Assembly (NCBI RefSeq): GCF_014652875.1
Contig: NZ_BMZQ01000002.1
Coordinates: 124,001 to 188,000 of the forward strand
DNA: 64,000 nucleotides
Direction of reading: 5' to 3'
Source of the DNA: Tianweitania populi
Lineage (GTDB): Bacteria > Pseudomonadota > Alphaproteobacteria > Rhizobiales > Rhizobiaceae
Translations under genes and position numbers: made by a program
The notes under the pieces: generated by a model
What the model was told of the DNA's origin: nothing
Database searches by the model: none
The model's input: the letters and a program-made list of their open reading frames with translations, nothing else
Shown here: piece after piece, positions 45,077 through 54,201 of the stretch
How the letters are laid out: the number at the start of each line of letters is the position of its first letter
How positions within the stretch are numbered: position 1 is the stretch's first letter

Positions 45077-45700
45077 TTACGCGCCCGCGCCCCAGCCAGC
45101 ATGGACATCGAAGCCATCGCCGGCGAGCAGGCCTGCGGTCTCATAGAGCGGCAAGCCGACGACATTGGTGTAGGAACCGACAAGTTTCACGACCCAGCCC
45201 CCTGCAAGGCCCTGGATGGCATAGCCGCCGGCTTTACCGCGCCATTCGCCGGACGCGATGTAGCGATCGATCTCGCGGCGGGACAGGCGTTTGAAGCGCA
45301 CGCGTGTTTCCACGAGCTTCTGGCGCATCTTGCCGGCCGGCGTGATGACGCAAACGCCGGTGTAAACGCGGTGCGAGCGACCCGATAGCAGTTGCAGGCA
45401 GTCGACCGCCTCGTCGGAGATCGTTGCTTTCGGCAGAATACGGCGACCCACGGCCACAACCGTATCTGCGGCCAGAATGAAGGCGCCGGTTGCCGTCTTT
45501 TCGGCGGCCATGATGGCCACAGCACGTTCGGCCTTTTCGCGCGACAGGCGCTTGGCGAGTGAGCGCGGAATCTCGCTCTTGGCGGGCGTCTCGTCGACAT
45601 CGGCCGGCAGAATGCGATGTGGCTCGATGCCCATCTGCTGCAGCAGCTCGATGCGCCTCGGCGAGCCGGACGCCAGAACAAGCTTTGCAACGTCGCTCAT
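45077..45700 (-). CDS. maf: Maf-family nucleotide pyrophosphatase
   Basis: This 207-residue enzyme belongs to the Maf/Ham1 superfamily that hydrolyses non-canonical nucleotides such as m7GTP, dTTP or UTP and is linked to septum formation. Signature parts are [18 protein letters not shown] near the N-terminus, [17 protein letters not shown] and [17 protein letters not shown] (partial). It lies between infA and yacG in the order infA-maf-yacG seen across rhizobia. Confidence 0.93.
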   Translation of the reverse strand: MSDVAKLVLASGSPRRIELLQQMGIEPHRILPADVDETPAKSEIPRSLAKRLSREKAERAVAIMAAEKTATGAFILAADTVVAVGRRILPKATISDEAVDCLQLLSGRSHRVYTGVCVITPAGKMRQKLVETRVRFKRLSRREIDRYIASGEWRGKAGGYAIQGLAGGWVVKLVGSYTNVVGLPLYETAGLLAGDGFDVHAGWGAGA

Positions 45701-45797
45701 CGATCAATTCCGTCAATGAAAGCGGAGAATGGTGGCTTCAAACGGCTGAATGCCAAGGCAGGCGCCGAAGCAGCCGTTTCGTTCAAAACGGCCGAGC

Positions 45798-46016
45798 TTA
45801 CTTGAAGCGATAGGTGATGCGGCCCTTGCTCAAATCGTAGGGCGTCATTTCCACCAGGATCTTGTCACCCGTCAGCACGCGGATGCGGTTCTTGCGCATG
45901 CGGCCAGCGGTATGAGCAATGATCTCGTGCTCATTTTCCAACTTCACCCGGAACATCGCATTCGGCAGCAGTTCCGTAACCGTGCCGGGAAATTCGAGGA
46001 CTTCTTCCTTTGCCAT
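45798..46016 (-). CDS. infA: Translation initiation factor IF-1
   Basis: The 72-residue product is exactly the size of bacterial IF-1, an OB-fold protein that binds the ribosomal A site. [18 protein letters not shown] and the strand [19 protein letters not shown] are diagnostic. The open frame extends to 46133 but the ATG at 46016 is universal in the family. A 20-base inverted repeat (GCCGTTT/AAACGGC, 45773-45792) lies between infA and maf; it lacks a T-run. Confidence 0.97.
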   Translation of the reverse strand: MAKEEVLEFPGTVTELLPNAMFRVKLENEHEIIAHTAGRMRKNRIRVLTGDKILVEMTPYDLSKGRITYRFK

Positions 46017-46110
46017 CCGTATCCTTTCTGCGGCTCCTTCAAGAAGGGCCTGAAATCTGGGGCAACACCTATATGATGCCGCGCCTGTTGTGAACGTCTT
46101 ATTTGGGGTG

Positions 46111-46596
46111 TCAGGAAGCGCTTTTCGAGCCAAAGCGGTTGATTATTCGCGCTTCCAGCCGATCGCGCACATCGCGATAGGCGTCAAGGATCTGGTCGCG
46201 CCGGCCCGTCGCGGAGGTTGGATCGGCCGTAGGCCAATATTCCACGTCCACCGCAAGCGTGCGCGTCAGTTCCAAAGCGCGGTGATGCGCTTCCGGTGCC
46301 AGCGTGATGATGAGGTCGAAATAGTCGTCTTCCAGCTGATCCAAGGTGAGCGGCTGGCGCTCGCCCAGCGTCAGGCCTTTTTCGGCCAGCACGGCATCCA
46401 CGAAGGGGTCGCGCTCCCCTGCTCGCACGCCGGCCGATGCCAGGAAGGTCGACGACGGCAGCATGCTGCGCGCGATCTGCTCGGCCATGGGCGAGCGCAC
46501 GGCATTCATGCCACACAAAAACAGTAGGGAGCGCGGGGCTTTGGCGGGTTTGTCCGCTGTATCGTCGTTCTGGGCTTCCTGATCCGTCACAGGCAA
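46111..46596 (-). CDS. Low-molecular-weight phosphatase-like protein
   Basis: The protein has 161 residues, cytoplasmic. The P-loop [12 protein letters not shown] gives the C-X5-R-S motif of the LMW tyrosine phosphatase/arsenate reductase superfamily, and the late acidic region [15 protein letters not shown] supplies a candidate general acid. A 20-residue disordered tail precedes the core. Its target is unknown; in rhizobia it is always near UPF0262 and infA. The start is unclear: TTG 46596 directly abuts the UPF0262 stop, GTG 46590 is in frame. Confidence 0.8.
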   Translation of the reverse strand: MPVTDQEAQNDDTADKPAKAPRSLLFLCGMNAVRSPMAEQIARSMLPSSTFLASAGVRAGERDPFVDAVLAEKGLTLGERQPLTLDQLEDDYFDLIITLAPEAHHRALELTRTLAVDVEYWPTADPTSATGRRDQILDAYRDVRDRLEARIINRFGSKSAS

Positions 46597-47076
46597 TCAG
46601 CCGCGCCAATGCAGAACGCAGATCAGCGTGAACAAGCGCCGCGCCGTGGTGAAATCGACCTCGATCTTGCCGCCCAGCCTGTCCAACAGCGTTTGCGAGC
46701 CTTCATTGTGAAGGCCACGCCGGCCCATGTCGATCGCTTCGATCTTGCTTGGCGTGGAAGACCGGATCGCGTCGTAATAACTTTCGCAGATCATGTAGTA
46801 GTCCTTCACGATCCGCCGAAATGGGGTCAGCGACAGGATGTGGAGCACGACCTGCTCGCCGTCTTCGCGGTTGATGGCGAAGACCAGTTTGTTTTCCACC
46901 AGTGACAGCTTGAGCCGATAGGGGCCACCCGCCTCGTCGCCGATAGGACGAAAGCTGTTTTCCTCGATCAGGTCGAAGATCGCGACCGCGCGCTCATGTT
47001 CGACATCCGGCGTGGAACGGCCGATTGATTCGTCGAGCTCGACTTCGATCAATCGGCAGTTCGGCGGCAGCGTCAT
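46597..47076 (-). CDS. UPF0262 family protein
   Basis: This 159-residue soluble protein of the UPF0262 family is conserved in alphaproteobacteria and of unknown function. Typical segments are [58 protein letters not shown] and [15 protein letters not shown]. It begins 2 bases after hisD and ends directly at the next gene, so it lies in the middle of the hisD-UPF0262-phosphatase-infA unit. The start ATG 47076 gives the standard N-terminus. Confidence 0.92.
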   Translation of the reverse strand: MTLPPNCRLIEVELDESIGRSTPDVEHERAVAIFDLIEENSFRPIGDEAGGPYRLKLSLVENKLVFAINREDGEQVVLHILSLTPFRRIVKDYYMICESYYDAIRSSTPSKIEAIDMGRRGLHNEGSQTLLDRLGGKIEVDFTTARRLFTLICVLHWRG

Positions 47077-47078
47077 GG

Positions 47079-48368
47079 TCAGACGTTCAATCGGATCGAA
47101 ACGGAGCGGCCATGGGCATCCAAGCCTTCGGCTTTCGCCAAGGCAATGGCGGCCGGTGCCAGCGCGCGCAACTGATCGGGGCCGAGCTTCAGGATCGAGG
47201 TGCGCTTGACGAAGTCGAGCACGGACAGGCCTGACGAGAAGCGGGCCGAGCGTGCGGTCGGTAGGACGTGGTTGGAGCCGCCGACATAATCACCGATCAC
47301 TTCCGGCGTATAAGCGCCAAGGAAGATCGCGCCGGCATTGCGGATCTTCGGCAGGAGCGCATCTGGATCAGCAACGGCGAGTTCGAGATGCTCGGCGGCG
47401 ATACGGTTGATGAGGGGAACCGCAGCGTCGATGCTGTCCACCAGGATCAGCGCGCCGAAATCGGCCCAGGAGCGTGATGCGATCTCGCCGCGGGGCAGGA
47501 GCTTGAGCTGGCGCTCTACGGCCTCAGCGACCGCATCGGCGAAGCCGGCATCGTCGGTAATGAGGATCGACTGCGCGGAGGCATCATGCTCGGCCTGCGC
47601 CAAAAGGTCGGCTGCGATCCAGTCGGGGTTATTCTGGGCGTCGGCGACCACAAGGACTTCGGATGGCCCGGCGATCATGTCGATGCCGACCGTACCGAAC
47701 ACCTGGCGCTTGGCGGCCGCGACATAGGCATTGCCGGGCCCGACGATCTTGGCGACCGGCGCGATCGTTTCCGTGCCATAGGCAAGGGCTGCCACCGCCT
47801 GCGCACCGCCGATGCGGTAGATTTCGCTGACGCCGGCGATGTCCGCGGCCACTAGCACGAGGGGGTTCAACACGCCATCGGGCGCCGGCACCACCATAGC
47901 AAGGCGCTCGACACCGGCTACGACGGCTGGCACGGCGTTCATCAGAACAGAGCTTGGATAGCTTGCCGTGCCGCCTGGCACGTAAAGGCCGACCGACTCG
48001 ACGGCCGTCCAGCGCGAACCGAGTTCGACACCGGCCGCGTCCGTGTAGCGATCATCCACCGGCTTCTGGCGGGCATGATGGGATGCGATGCGTTCGCGCG
48101 CAAAGCGCAGCGCATCCACCACCGCCGGATCAGAGGTCTCGTAGGCTTGCGCGATTTCTTCCGGCGTAATCCGCAGCCGGCTGGTGATGTCGGCACGGTC
48201 GAAGCGCCGCGTATAACCGATCAGGCCAGCATCGCCGCGCGCGCGGATGTCAGCCACGATGTCGCGCACGGCGCGATCCACGTCATCCGACACTTCGCGC
48301 TTGGTCGATAAAAAGGCGGCAAAGCGGGGTTCGAAATTGCCCTCGCGCTGATCGAGACGGGTCACCAC
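47079..48368 (-). CDS. hisD: Histidinol dehydrogenase
   Basis: The protein has about 429 residues. It is the zinc enzyme catalysing the last two steps of histidine synthesis. Diagnostic segments are [64 protein letters not shown] and EHLELAV. No ATG fits the family start; GTG codons at 48368 and 48365 stand just after the DUF2948 stop, in the usual position. The frame continues upstream to 48419 but that overlaps DUF2948 coding sequence. Confidence 0.94.
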   Translation of the reverse strand: MVTRLDQREGNFEPRFAAFLSTKREVSDDVDRAVRDIVADIRARGDAGLIGYTRRFDRADITSRLRITPEEIAQAYETSDPAVVDALRFARERIASHHARQKPVDDRYTDAAGVELGSRWTAVESVGLYVPGGTASYPSSVLMNAVPAVVAGVERLAMVVPAPDGVLNPLVLVAADIAGVSEIYRIGGAQAVAALAYGTETIAPVAKIVGPGNAYVAAAKRQVFGTVGIDMIAGPSEVLVVADAQNNPDWIAADLLAQAEHDASAQSILITDDAGFADAVAEAVERQLKLLPRGEIASRSWADFGALILVDSIDAAVPLINRIAAEHLELAVADPDALLPKIRNAGAIFLGAYTPEVIGDYVGGSNHVLPTARSARFSSGLSVLDFVKRTSILKLGPDQLRALAPAAIALAKAEGLDAHGRSVSIRLNV

Positions 48369-48375
48369 AACAACA

Positions 48376-48807
48376 TCATCCGAAATGGGCGGGCTTCGAT
48401 CCCGCTTCCCAGGCCGCACCCAGATCGGTCAAACGGCCTTCGACGTAATCGACCTGAAGCCGAAGCGCATGGTCGCCGGCAAAGATCAGCTCGATCGTGC
48501 CGGCGGGCGCGTCTTCAGGCGTAAAGCGGATCGAGAGAAGGACGAGAACGTCGTCAACCTTGTCGCGCGTAATGCCGCTTGCGCGCACAGCCTGCACGCC
48601 TTCGAAATGCAGAACCGAGCGGCGGCGCTCGTAACGCTGATTGAACACCGAGTTGACCGGGCTCTCCCAGGCGAAGCGGTTGATTTCCAGGAGGAAGCGA
48701 CGTGCGCCCTTGTCCCAGCGCATATCCCCGACGCGGATCACCGCATCCTGCACATGGGCGGAAACGATTTTCAGATCGTCTTCGTCGAGTGCTGCAAGTT
48801 TCAGCAT
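48376..48807 (-). CDS. DUF2948 family protein
   Basis: The protein is about 143 residues, soluble. It matches DUF2948, an alphaproteobacterial family regularly found before hisD: LKLAALDEDDLKIVSAHVQDA, VGDMRWDKGARRFLLEINRF and the C-terminal ELIFAGDHALRLQVDYVEGRL region. Function unknown. ATG 48807 is the family start; a GTG at 48849 is an in-frame alternative. Confidence 0.85.
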   Translation of the reverse strand: MLKLAALDEDDLKIVSAHVQDAVIRVGDMRWDKGARRFLLEINRFAWESPVNSVFNQRYERRRSVLHFEGVQAVRASGITRDKVDDVLVLLSIRFTPEDAPAGTIELIFAGDHALRLQVDYVEGRLTDLGAAWEAGSKPAHFG

Positions 48808-48913
48808 GGCGATCTCATTTGACAGGTCCGGTTTCGTGTAGGCGTTCACGCGCGGGAGAGCAATGTGTCACCCGCGCCTTTCGCTAGACGAACGCGTCAA
48901 ATGTCGTGCGGTT

Positions 48914-50203
48914 TCAGCTGGATATGCGTTCAATATCGGCGCCGCAACGCGACAGCTTTTCTTCGAGACGCTCGAAGCCGCGGTCGAGGTGATAGACGCG
49001 GTTCACCACCGTTTCGCCCTCGGCCGCCAATCCGGCGATTACCAGCGACACGGATGCGCGCAGATCGGTCGCCATCACGGGCGCGCCCTTGAGCTTGGAA
49101 ACGCCATCCACGATCGCGGTCTGGCCGGACAGGTGGATCTGGGCGCCGAGACGCGCCAACTCCTGCACATGCATGAAGCGGTTTTCGAAGATCGTTTCGG
49201 TAATGCGCGACTGGCCGTTGGCCATCGTCATCAGGCCCATGAACTGCGCCTGCAGGTCTGTAGGGAAGCCCGGGAAAGGCTCAGTCGTGACATCGACCGG
49301 CAGGATGCCGTTGCCGTTGCGGCGAATGCGGATGCCGCTTGCGCCTGGTGTCACCTCGACGCCAGCCTGCACCAGCGTGTCGAGAGCAGCCTGCAGGTAA
49401 TCGGGCTTGGCGCCTTCGAGCAGCACGTCGCCGCCTGTCATCGCCACGGCCATGGCATAGGTGCCGGTCTCAATGCGGTCGGGAATTACGGCATGGCGCG
49501 CGCCATGCAGCGTTTCAACGCCCTCGATTGTAATCGTCGACGTGCCGGCGCCGCTGATCCGCGCGCCCATCGCGTTAAGGCATTCGGCGAGGTTGACGAC
49601 TTCCGGCTCACGCGCCGCGTTTTCCAGCACCGTTTCGCCCTTGGCGAGCGATGCCGCCATCATCAGCACATGCGTTGCGCCGACGGAAACCTTGGGGAAC
49701 GCATAGCGCGTGCCGACGAGACCGCCTGGCGCCCTGGCATTGATGTAACCGCCATCGACGTCGAGCGTGGCGCCCAGCGCTTCCAGACCTTCGATAAACA
49801 GATCGACCGGCCGTGTGCCGATGGCGCAGCCGCCCGGCAGCGACACGCGCGCCTCGTGGCAGCGCGCCAGAAGCGGGCCGATCACCCAGAAGCTCGCCCG
49901 CATCTTGGACACGAGTTCATAGGGCGCGGTGGTAGACACGACGTTGCGCGCGGTGAAGCTGATCGTGCGCGAATAGCCTTCCGCCTGCTTTTCGCGACGG
50001 CCGCTGACGGCATAATCGACGCCGTGATTGCCGAGGATTCGGATCAGCTGCTCGACATCGGCGAGATGCGGCACATTCTCCAGGGTCAACGTGTCGTCGG
50101 TCAGCAGCGAAGCGATCATCAACGGCAGCGCGGCGTTCTTGGCGCCGGAAATCGGAATAGTGCCGTTGAGCGTGTTACCACCCACGAGTCTGATGCGGTC
50201 CAT
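48914..50203 (-). CDS. murA: UDP-N-acetylglucosamine 1-carboxyvinyltransferase
   Basis: The 429-residue cytoplasmic enzyme transfers enolpyruvate from PEP to UDP-GlcNAc, the first step of peptidoglycan synthesis. The N-terminus [19 protein letters not shown] and the active-site loop [14 protein letters not shown] (nucleophile Cys present, so fosfomycin-sensitive type) are clear, as are the repeated inverse alpha/beta motifs. It lies upstream of DUF2948-hisD in the conserved rhizobial run. Confidence 0.96.
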   Translation of the reverse strand: MDRIRLVGGNTLNGTIPISGAKNAALPLMIASLLTDDTLTLENVPHLADVEQLIRILGNHGVDYAVSGRREKQAEGYSRTISFTARNVVSTTAPYELVSKMRASFWVIGPLLARCHEARVSLPGGCAIGTRPVDLFIEGLEALGATLDVDGGYINARAPGGLVGTRYAFPKVSVGATHVLMMAASLAKGETVLENAAREPEVVNLAECLNAMGARISGAGTSTITIEGVETLHGARHAVIPDRIETGTYAMAVAMTGGDVLLEGAKPDYLQAALDTLVQAGVEVTPGASGIRIRRNGNGILPVDVTTEPFPGFPTDLQAQFMGLMTMANGQSRITETIFENRFMHVQELARLGAQIHLSGQTAIVDGVSKLKGAPVMATDLRASVSLVIAGLAAEGETVVNRVYHLDRGFERLEEKLSRCGADIERISS

Positions 50204-50353
50204 GCGAGCCCTGGCTTTCTTTGGATGACGCCGGAGGCCCGCTTGGCAGGCGGCTTCGAACGGCGAAGGTTATATCCGTCCCCTAGACGATCAAGATGGC
50301 CACATCAAGGAACCCGTTTGCCGTCTCCCTTATCACAGACCCTTTGCCCGCTC

Positions 50354-50524
50354 TTATTCGTCTTCGCTCGCCGCGCCGCCTTTCACTGCTACGCCTTCGC
50401 GACGCAAATCCGCCTCACCCTGCCGGCGCGACCGCGTTTGCTCCTTACGGCGGGCGAGATTCGCGCGAAGCTGCTCCGCCAACCGATCTTCCCGCGTTTT
50501 CGCCGCCTTCTTGTCGTCCGCCAT
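50354..50524 (-). CDS. Small charged conserved-type protein upstream of murA
   Basis: The 56-residue product is highly charged and helical (MADDKKAAKTREDRLAEQLRA, shown in part; then NLARRKEQTRSRRQGEADLR), without a hydrophobic segment. The ATG at 50524 is followed by a clean frame with GC-rich third positions. It lies 150 bases before murA on the same strand and 136 bases from tRNA-Thr. I recognise no domain; a DUF-type protein of rhizobia is the likely identity. Confidence 0.55.
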   Translation of the reverse strand: MADDKKAAKTREDRLAEQLRANLARRKEQTRSRRQGEADLRREGVAVKGGAASEDE

Positions 50525-50660
50525 CGCTTTTCCCCAAGCCTATCCGAGCGCGGTCATCATAAATCACACCGCTTCTGTTAAAAACCTGCCTTGGGTAAGT
50601 GCAAGCCTCGCTTGCGCTTTGCAAAGACCTATGGCAGAAGCCAGCCGCATTCGTCGGCCA

Positions 50661-50735
<75 letters not shown>

Positions 50736-50772
50736 TTTTCCCAACGTTAGCACCTCTCGGAAAGGACGTTCG

Positions 50773-51018
50773 ATGGTAAGACGCATGTCGATCCTGGTTC
50801 GAGCCGATTGGGATGAGGAAGCTGGTGTCTGGGTTGCCTCGACAACCGACATCGAAGGCCTTGCTGTCGAAGCCGAAACCTTCGAGCGCCTTGAAGAAAA
50901 AGTCATTGCAGCGGTTTCCGACTTGATCGAGTTGAACGGTGTTCGGTTCGAAGCACCGGAAATTCCGATCCACATCATGGCCGATCATCTCGCGCGCATC
51001 CCCAATCCACTCGCTTAA
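50773..51018 (+). CDS. HicB-like antitoxin (DUF1902)
   Basis: This 81-residue protein has the HicB-type partial RNase H fold of the DUF1902 group: ILVRADWDEEAGVWVAST, DIEGLAVEAETFERLEEKV, then VIAAVSDLIELNG. It lacks the C-terminal DNA-binding domain of full HicB. It lies 38 bases downstream of tRNA-Thr and 14 bases before the HicA-like gene. Expected role: neutralise HicA. A strong AAAGGA precedes the ATG. Confidence 0.78.
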   Translation: MVRRMSILVRADWDEEAGVWVASTTDIEGLAVEAETFERLEEKVIAAVSDLIELNGVRFEAPEIPIHIMADHLARIPNPLA

Positions 51019-51032
51019 TTCGAGGTTGAGTG

Positions 51033-51227
51033 ATGGCCGGCTTTCTGCGCGAGCTTAAAGATATCCTGACGCAGAATGGCTGTACTTTTACCCGGATGGG
51101 CAAAGGCGATCACGAGATCTGGTTCAGCCCTCTGACCAACCGCTACTTCACGGTCGATAAAGGGACCAAGTCGCGTCACACAGCAAATGAGACGCTCAAG
51201 CAGGCCGGTCTGAAGAAGGCGTTCTAA
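51033..51227 (+). CDS. HicA-like mRNA interferase toxin
   Basis: This 64-residue dsRBD-fold protein has the HicA motif: ELKDILTQNGCTFTRMGKG, then GDHEIW with the catalytic His, and SRHTANETLKQAGL. HicA toxins cleave mRNA and are neutralised by HicB. ATG 51033 has GAGG seven bases before; the frame could begin at GTG 51030. Here the antitoxin precedes the toxin, the reverse of canonical hicAB. Confidence 0.8.
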   Translation: MAGFLRELKDILTQNGCTFTRMGKGDHEIWFSPLTNRYFTVDKGTKSRHTANETLKQAGLKKAF

Positions 51228-51260
51228 GTTCACTTTCTTAGCGGAAACCTCGTTCTACAT

Positions 51261-51274
51261 TTGACCCAGATCAA
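51261..51274. promoter_or_regulatory. FixK/FNR-type box upstream of hemA
   Basis: TTGACCCAGATCAA matches the consensus TTGAT-N4-ATCAA at 9 of 10 defined bases. It lies 152 bases before the hemA ATG. In rhizobia hemA is known to be under FixK/FNR-family control, so oxygen-responsive activation is likely. Confidence 0.6.
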
Positions 51275-51426
51275 AGGTCGCGCCACCTGTCTCGGCTAAA
51301 ACACCGTCACTTGGTCTGGCAAAGCCGTGGGGCAAAATGACCAAGTCCTTGAAGTTTACGGGTTTGGCGCGCGGTCCTATAATCGCCACCACCAACCGAA
51401 CAGGGCGGCCGAACAGGGCGGATGGA

Positions 51427-52704
51427 ATGAACTACGAGCGGTTTTTCGAAGAAGCAGTCGATCAGGTCCATGCGGAAAAGCGGTATCGCGTTTTCGCTGA
51501 TCTCGAGCGGATCGTGGGCGAGTTTCCCCGCGCGATCTGGCGCTCGGAAGGTGAAGCACGCGAGATCACCGTCTGGTGCTCGAACGATTATCTCGGCATG
51601 GGCCAGCATCCCGATGTGATTTCCGCCATGCAGACTGCAGCGGGCCGCATGGGTTCGGGTGCCGGCGGCACGCGCAACATTTCGGGCACCAACCATCCGC
51701 TGGTCGAGCTTGAGCGCGAACTCGCCGACCTGCATGGCAAGGAAGCCGCCCTCGTTTTCACCTCCGGCTTCGTGTCGAACGAAGCGTCGATCTCGACGAT
51801 CGCACGGCTTTTGCCGGACTGTCTGATCCTGTCGGATGAACTCAACCACGCCTCGATGATCGAAGGCGTGCGGCGTTCGGGCGCCGACAAGAAGATCTTC
51901 CGCCACAACGACCTCGCCCATCTCGAGCAACTGCTGGCGATCGCGCCGCGTGAGCGCGCCAAGCTGATCGTGTTCGAATCGGTGTATTCGATGGATGGCG
52001 ACATCGCGCCGATCGCCGAAATCACCGCACTCGCCCGCCGCTACAATGCGATGACCTATATCGACGAAGTCCACGCGGTCGGCATGTATGGCAATCGTGG
52101 CGGCGGCATCTCTGATCGCGATAACCTCGCCGGCGAGATCGACGTCATCGAAGGCACGCTGGCCAAGGCGTTCGGCACACTGGGCGGCTATATCGCAGGC
52201 CCACGTTCGGTGATCGATGCCGTGCGCTCCTATGCGCCGGGCTTCATCTTCACCACCGCCCTGCCGCCATCGATCGCAGCCGCCGCAACCGCCTCGATCC
52301 GCCATCTGAAAGAATCGCAGATCGAGCGCGAGCAGCAACAGCGCCAGGCGCAGAACACCAAGGACCAGCTGTCGACTGCCGGTCTACCCGTGATGCCGTC
52401 CGAAACCCATATCGTGCCGGTGCTGGTCGGAGATCCCGAGCTTTGCAAGAAGGCGAGCGATCGTTTGCTTGAAGTGCACGGGCTGTACATTCAGCCGATC
52501 AACTATCCGACCGTGCCGCGGGGCACCGAGCGCCTGCGCATCACGCCGACGCCGTTCCATTCGGACGCGCTGATCGGTGAACTGGCTTCTGCCTTGCGCG
52601 AAACCTGGGAAGCCCTCGGCATCCCCTTCGCCAACGACCGCCGCCCAGCCCAACAGCGCACTAACCGTATCATCCCGCTGGTTACGTCCACGGCAGGCGG
52701 CTGA
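51427..52704 (+). CDS. hemA: 5-aminolevulinate synthase
   Basis: This 425-residue PLP enzyme condenses glycine and succinyl-CoA to 5-aminolevulinate, the first step of heme synthesis in alphaproteobacteria (C4 route). Typical parts are [65 protein letters not shown] and the PLP lysine segment [14 protein letters not shown]. The N-terminus [20 protein letters not shown] fixes the ATG at 51427; the open frame to 51337 is not conserved. A terminator follows. Confidence 0.97.
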   Translation: MNYERFFEEAVDQVHAEKRYRVFADLERIVGEFPRAIWRSEGEAREITVWCSNDYLGMGQHPDVISAMQTAAGRMGSGAGGTRNISGTNHPLVELERELADLHGKEAALVFTSGFVSNEASISTIARLLPDCLILSDELNHASMIEGVRRSGADKKIFRHNDLAHLEQLLAIAPRERAKLIVFESVYSMDGDIAPIAEITALARRYNAMTYIDEVHAVGMYGNRGGGISDRDNLAGEIDVIEGTLAKAFGTLGGYIAGPRSVIDAVRSYAPGFIFTTALPPSIAAAATASIRHLKESQIEREQQQRQAQNTKDQLSTAGLPVMPSETHIVPVLVGDPELCKKASDRLLEVHGLYIQPINYPTVPRGTERLRITPTPFHSDALIGELASALRETWEALGIPFANDRRPAQQRTNRIIPLVTSTAGG

Positions 52705-52713
52705 CGCTGGTTC

Positions 52714-52741
52714 AAAGGGCGTCCTTCAATGGACGCCTTTT
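52714..52741 (+). terminator. Rho-independent terminator after hemA
   Basis: GGCGTCC (52718-52724) and GGACGCC (52731-52737) pair around TTCAAT, followed by TTTT; an A-run before the left arm extends the pairing. Confidence 0.85.
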
Positions 52742-52858
52742 CCCGCTGTCGGCGTCGATCTGCTTTGAGTCCGCCTGAAGACCGCCTTGAACAAAGCTTG
52801 CCCATCCAGATGACTGGCGGCTAAAACGCTGGTCTCGATATCGACCTGCGTGGGCAAG

Positions 52859-53371
52859 ATGCACCTTCTGATCGCCTTTCTGGGCATCATTGCCGCGATC
52901 ATCTTCTTCGTCATTCGCGCCCATACCGTTTATGGTGCGGCCAAGGAGATCAATCAGGATACCAAGGGGCTGCAGCGGCGAGCGAAACAGAAGTTCCAAG
53001 ACTTTCGAGGAACGAAGCTTTCGCGCATCCGCGACCCGCAACTCGCCGCTGCCATCCTGTTGATCCAGCTGATCCGGACGGAAGCGCCTGTCACGGCGCA
53101 GGAAAAAACCGCGATCCTCGACTGTCTGCGCGACCCACTGCTTGCTGCCGACCCGCAGGCCCTGTTCGAGCAGGCCTGGACCTATACGGAAAATCGTGCG
53201 TTCTTTTCGATGGTTTCCGATGAACTGCTTCCCGTGCTGAAAATCAGTTTGAACGATGCTGAAAAGCATGAGTTGGTCGCCATGCTGACCAAGGTCGCTG
53301 GCGCCTACAACGGTATCGGCGAGTTGCAGCAATCGTCGATCTCAAGGCTGAAGAAGACGCTGTTTTTGTAA
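52859..53371 (+). CDS. TerB-like protein with N-terminal membrane segment
   Basis: The protein is about 170 residues. Residues 1-20 (MHLLIAFLGIIAAIIFFVIRA) form one membrane helix, followed by a basic linker (LQRRAKQKFQDFRG) and an all-helical domain that resembles TerB/tellurite-resistance-like folds (LAAAILLIQLIRTEAPVTAQEKTAILDCL in part). Function unknown; similar proteins of rhizobia are annotated as hypothetical. ATG 52859 has a weak ribosome-binding site; a GTG at 52850 is also in frame. Confidence 0.6.
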   Translation: MHLLIAFLGIIAAIIFFVIRAHTVYGAAKEINQDTKGLQRRAKQKFQDFRGTKLSRIRDPQLAAAILLIQLIRTEAPVTAQEKTAILDCLRDPLLAADPQALFEQAWTYTENRAFFSMVSDELLPVLKISLNDAEKHELVAMLTKVAGAYNGIGELQQSSISRLKKTLFL

Positions 53372-53556
53372 GCGCTTCGTTGGATGATCGATCCAATGCA
53401 GCTTCTGTCCCTTGCAACATGGTAGCAGGCCCGGCCTGAAATCGGCTTCACATCCTCCTCGTCATCCTTGGAGGGAGCTGCAGCATAAGCGGAGGCGCAC
53501 ACCGGAGGATGACGAAGCGGCGAGAGACGCGCGACATTGCAGAACCTGGCGCCGTT

Positions 53557-53707
53557 CCTCACCCCCGGCACGGGGGAGAGGTGGCCCGTCAGGGTCGGTG
53601 AGGGGGCGCGACCTCGCCGCCGCCGCTGCACTCGCCGAACCCGGAGCTGCTCCCCTCACCATCACGCCTGCGCCATGCCACCTCTCCCGCACAAAGTGAG
53701 GGAGAGG
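53557..53707. repeat. Composite palindromic repeat, REP/BIME-like
   Basis: The region contains two overlapping inverted repeats: CCTCACC (53557-53563) with GGTGAGG (53597-53603), and GGGAGAGGTGG (53574-53584) with CCACCTCTCCC (53678-53688), plus CCTCTCCC/GGGAGAGG (53681-53688/53700-53707). It carries the CTCACC and GAGAGG words common in dispersed rhizobial repeats. It may be present elsewhere in the genome. Confidence 0.5.
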
Positions 53708-53799
53708 AATGGCGCCAAGTCCGTTCAACTCCGCGCTTTTATGAAAGACTTATCCACGCCCCAGCACCTCCAGCCATAATCCCCCCATCGCTCTTGTCG

Positions 53800-54180
53800 G
53801 GACTCTGGTGCGCACCGGGGATCAGAGGAGGGTGGCGGTGTCCGGGCTGGTTGCGCAACGGTAGCGTGATCTGGAGGTAATCAGTCCTCCTTAAGCCTGG
53901 GCCACGAGCCGGTTCAGCGCTGTTTCGGACCTTTCCAGGGGGAGAGCCATCCGAACAGCCCACCGGTGCCGCGGCAAGCGCACCGACGGACGCGAGTGTT
54001 TCCGCGCCGTACATAGTATCAATCTGAGGCGCGGATTCTTGCGTCCGCTTCCCGAACTTTCATGGTCGGGAAGGCGGGAAGTCGTGCCTGCAAGACAGCA
54101 CATGATCAGGTGACGCCTTGGCGCACCTGCGTTCTTTGACATTGGCCCGGACCGTAGCGCGAGACGCTTACGCTATTTTT
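53800..54180 (+). ncRNA. Candidate structured non-coding RNA
   Basis: This convergent gap has no supported gene but several strong stems in order: CTCTG/CAGAG near 53813-53838, CTGTTTCGGA/TCCGAACAG (53920-53929/53950-53958), a two-part stem CGGACGC/GCGTCCG (53987-53993/54041-54047) enclosing CCGCGCC/GGCGCGG (54002-54008/54028-54034), and TTCCCGA/TCGGGAA (54049-54055/54066-54072). It ends in a stem-loop TAGCG/CGCTA followed by TTTTT on the + strand (54155-54180). The start is a guess. Motifs of RNase P, 4.5S and tmRNA are not seen. Confidence 0.35.
54155..54180 (+). terminator. Rho-independent terminator of the convergent gap
   Basis: TAGCG (54155-54159) pairs with CGCTA (54171-54175), followed by TTTTT. 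It reads on the + strand, away from the aminotransferase, so it must end either a long 3' extension of the TerB-like gene or a separate RNA. Confidence 0.55.
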
Positions 54181-54201
54181 GCGGGAGCCCTCAGCGCCCC
54201 C

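Noticed and set aside
48863-50581. Plus-strand ORF of 572 codons over murA
   Set aside because: Shadow of murA; composition and lack of a start context argue against coding.
53739-54014. 91-codon minus ORF in the convergent gap
   Set aside because: Rich in Pro/Gly/Arg without a ribosome-binding site, and it overlaps the strong stems that suggest RNA structure.
53800-54180. Identification of the gap RNA as RNase P, tmRNA, 4.5S or 6S RNA
   Set aside because: No GAGGAAAGTCC box, no tag-peptide frame or TTCGA T-arm, no GGAAGG asymmetric loop; 6S could not be judged by eye. A D-arm-like GCGCAACGGTAGCG near 53856 does not extend into a cloverleaf.
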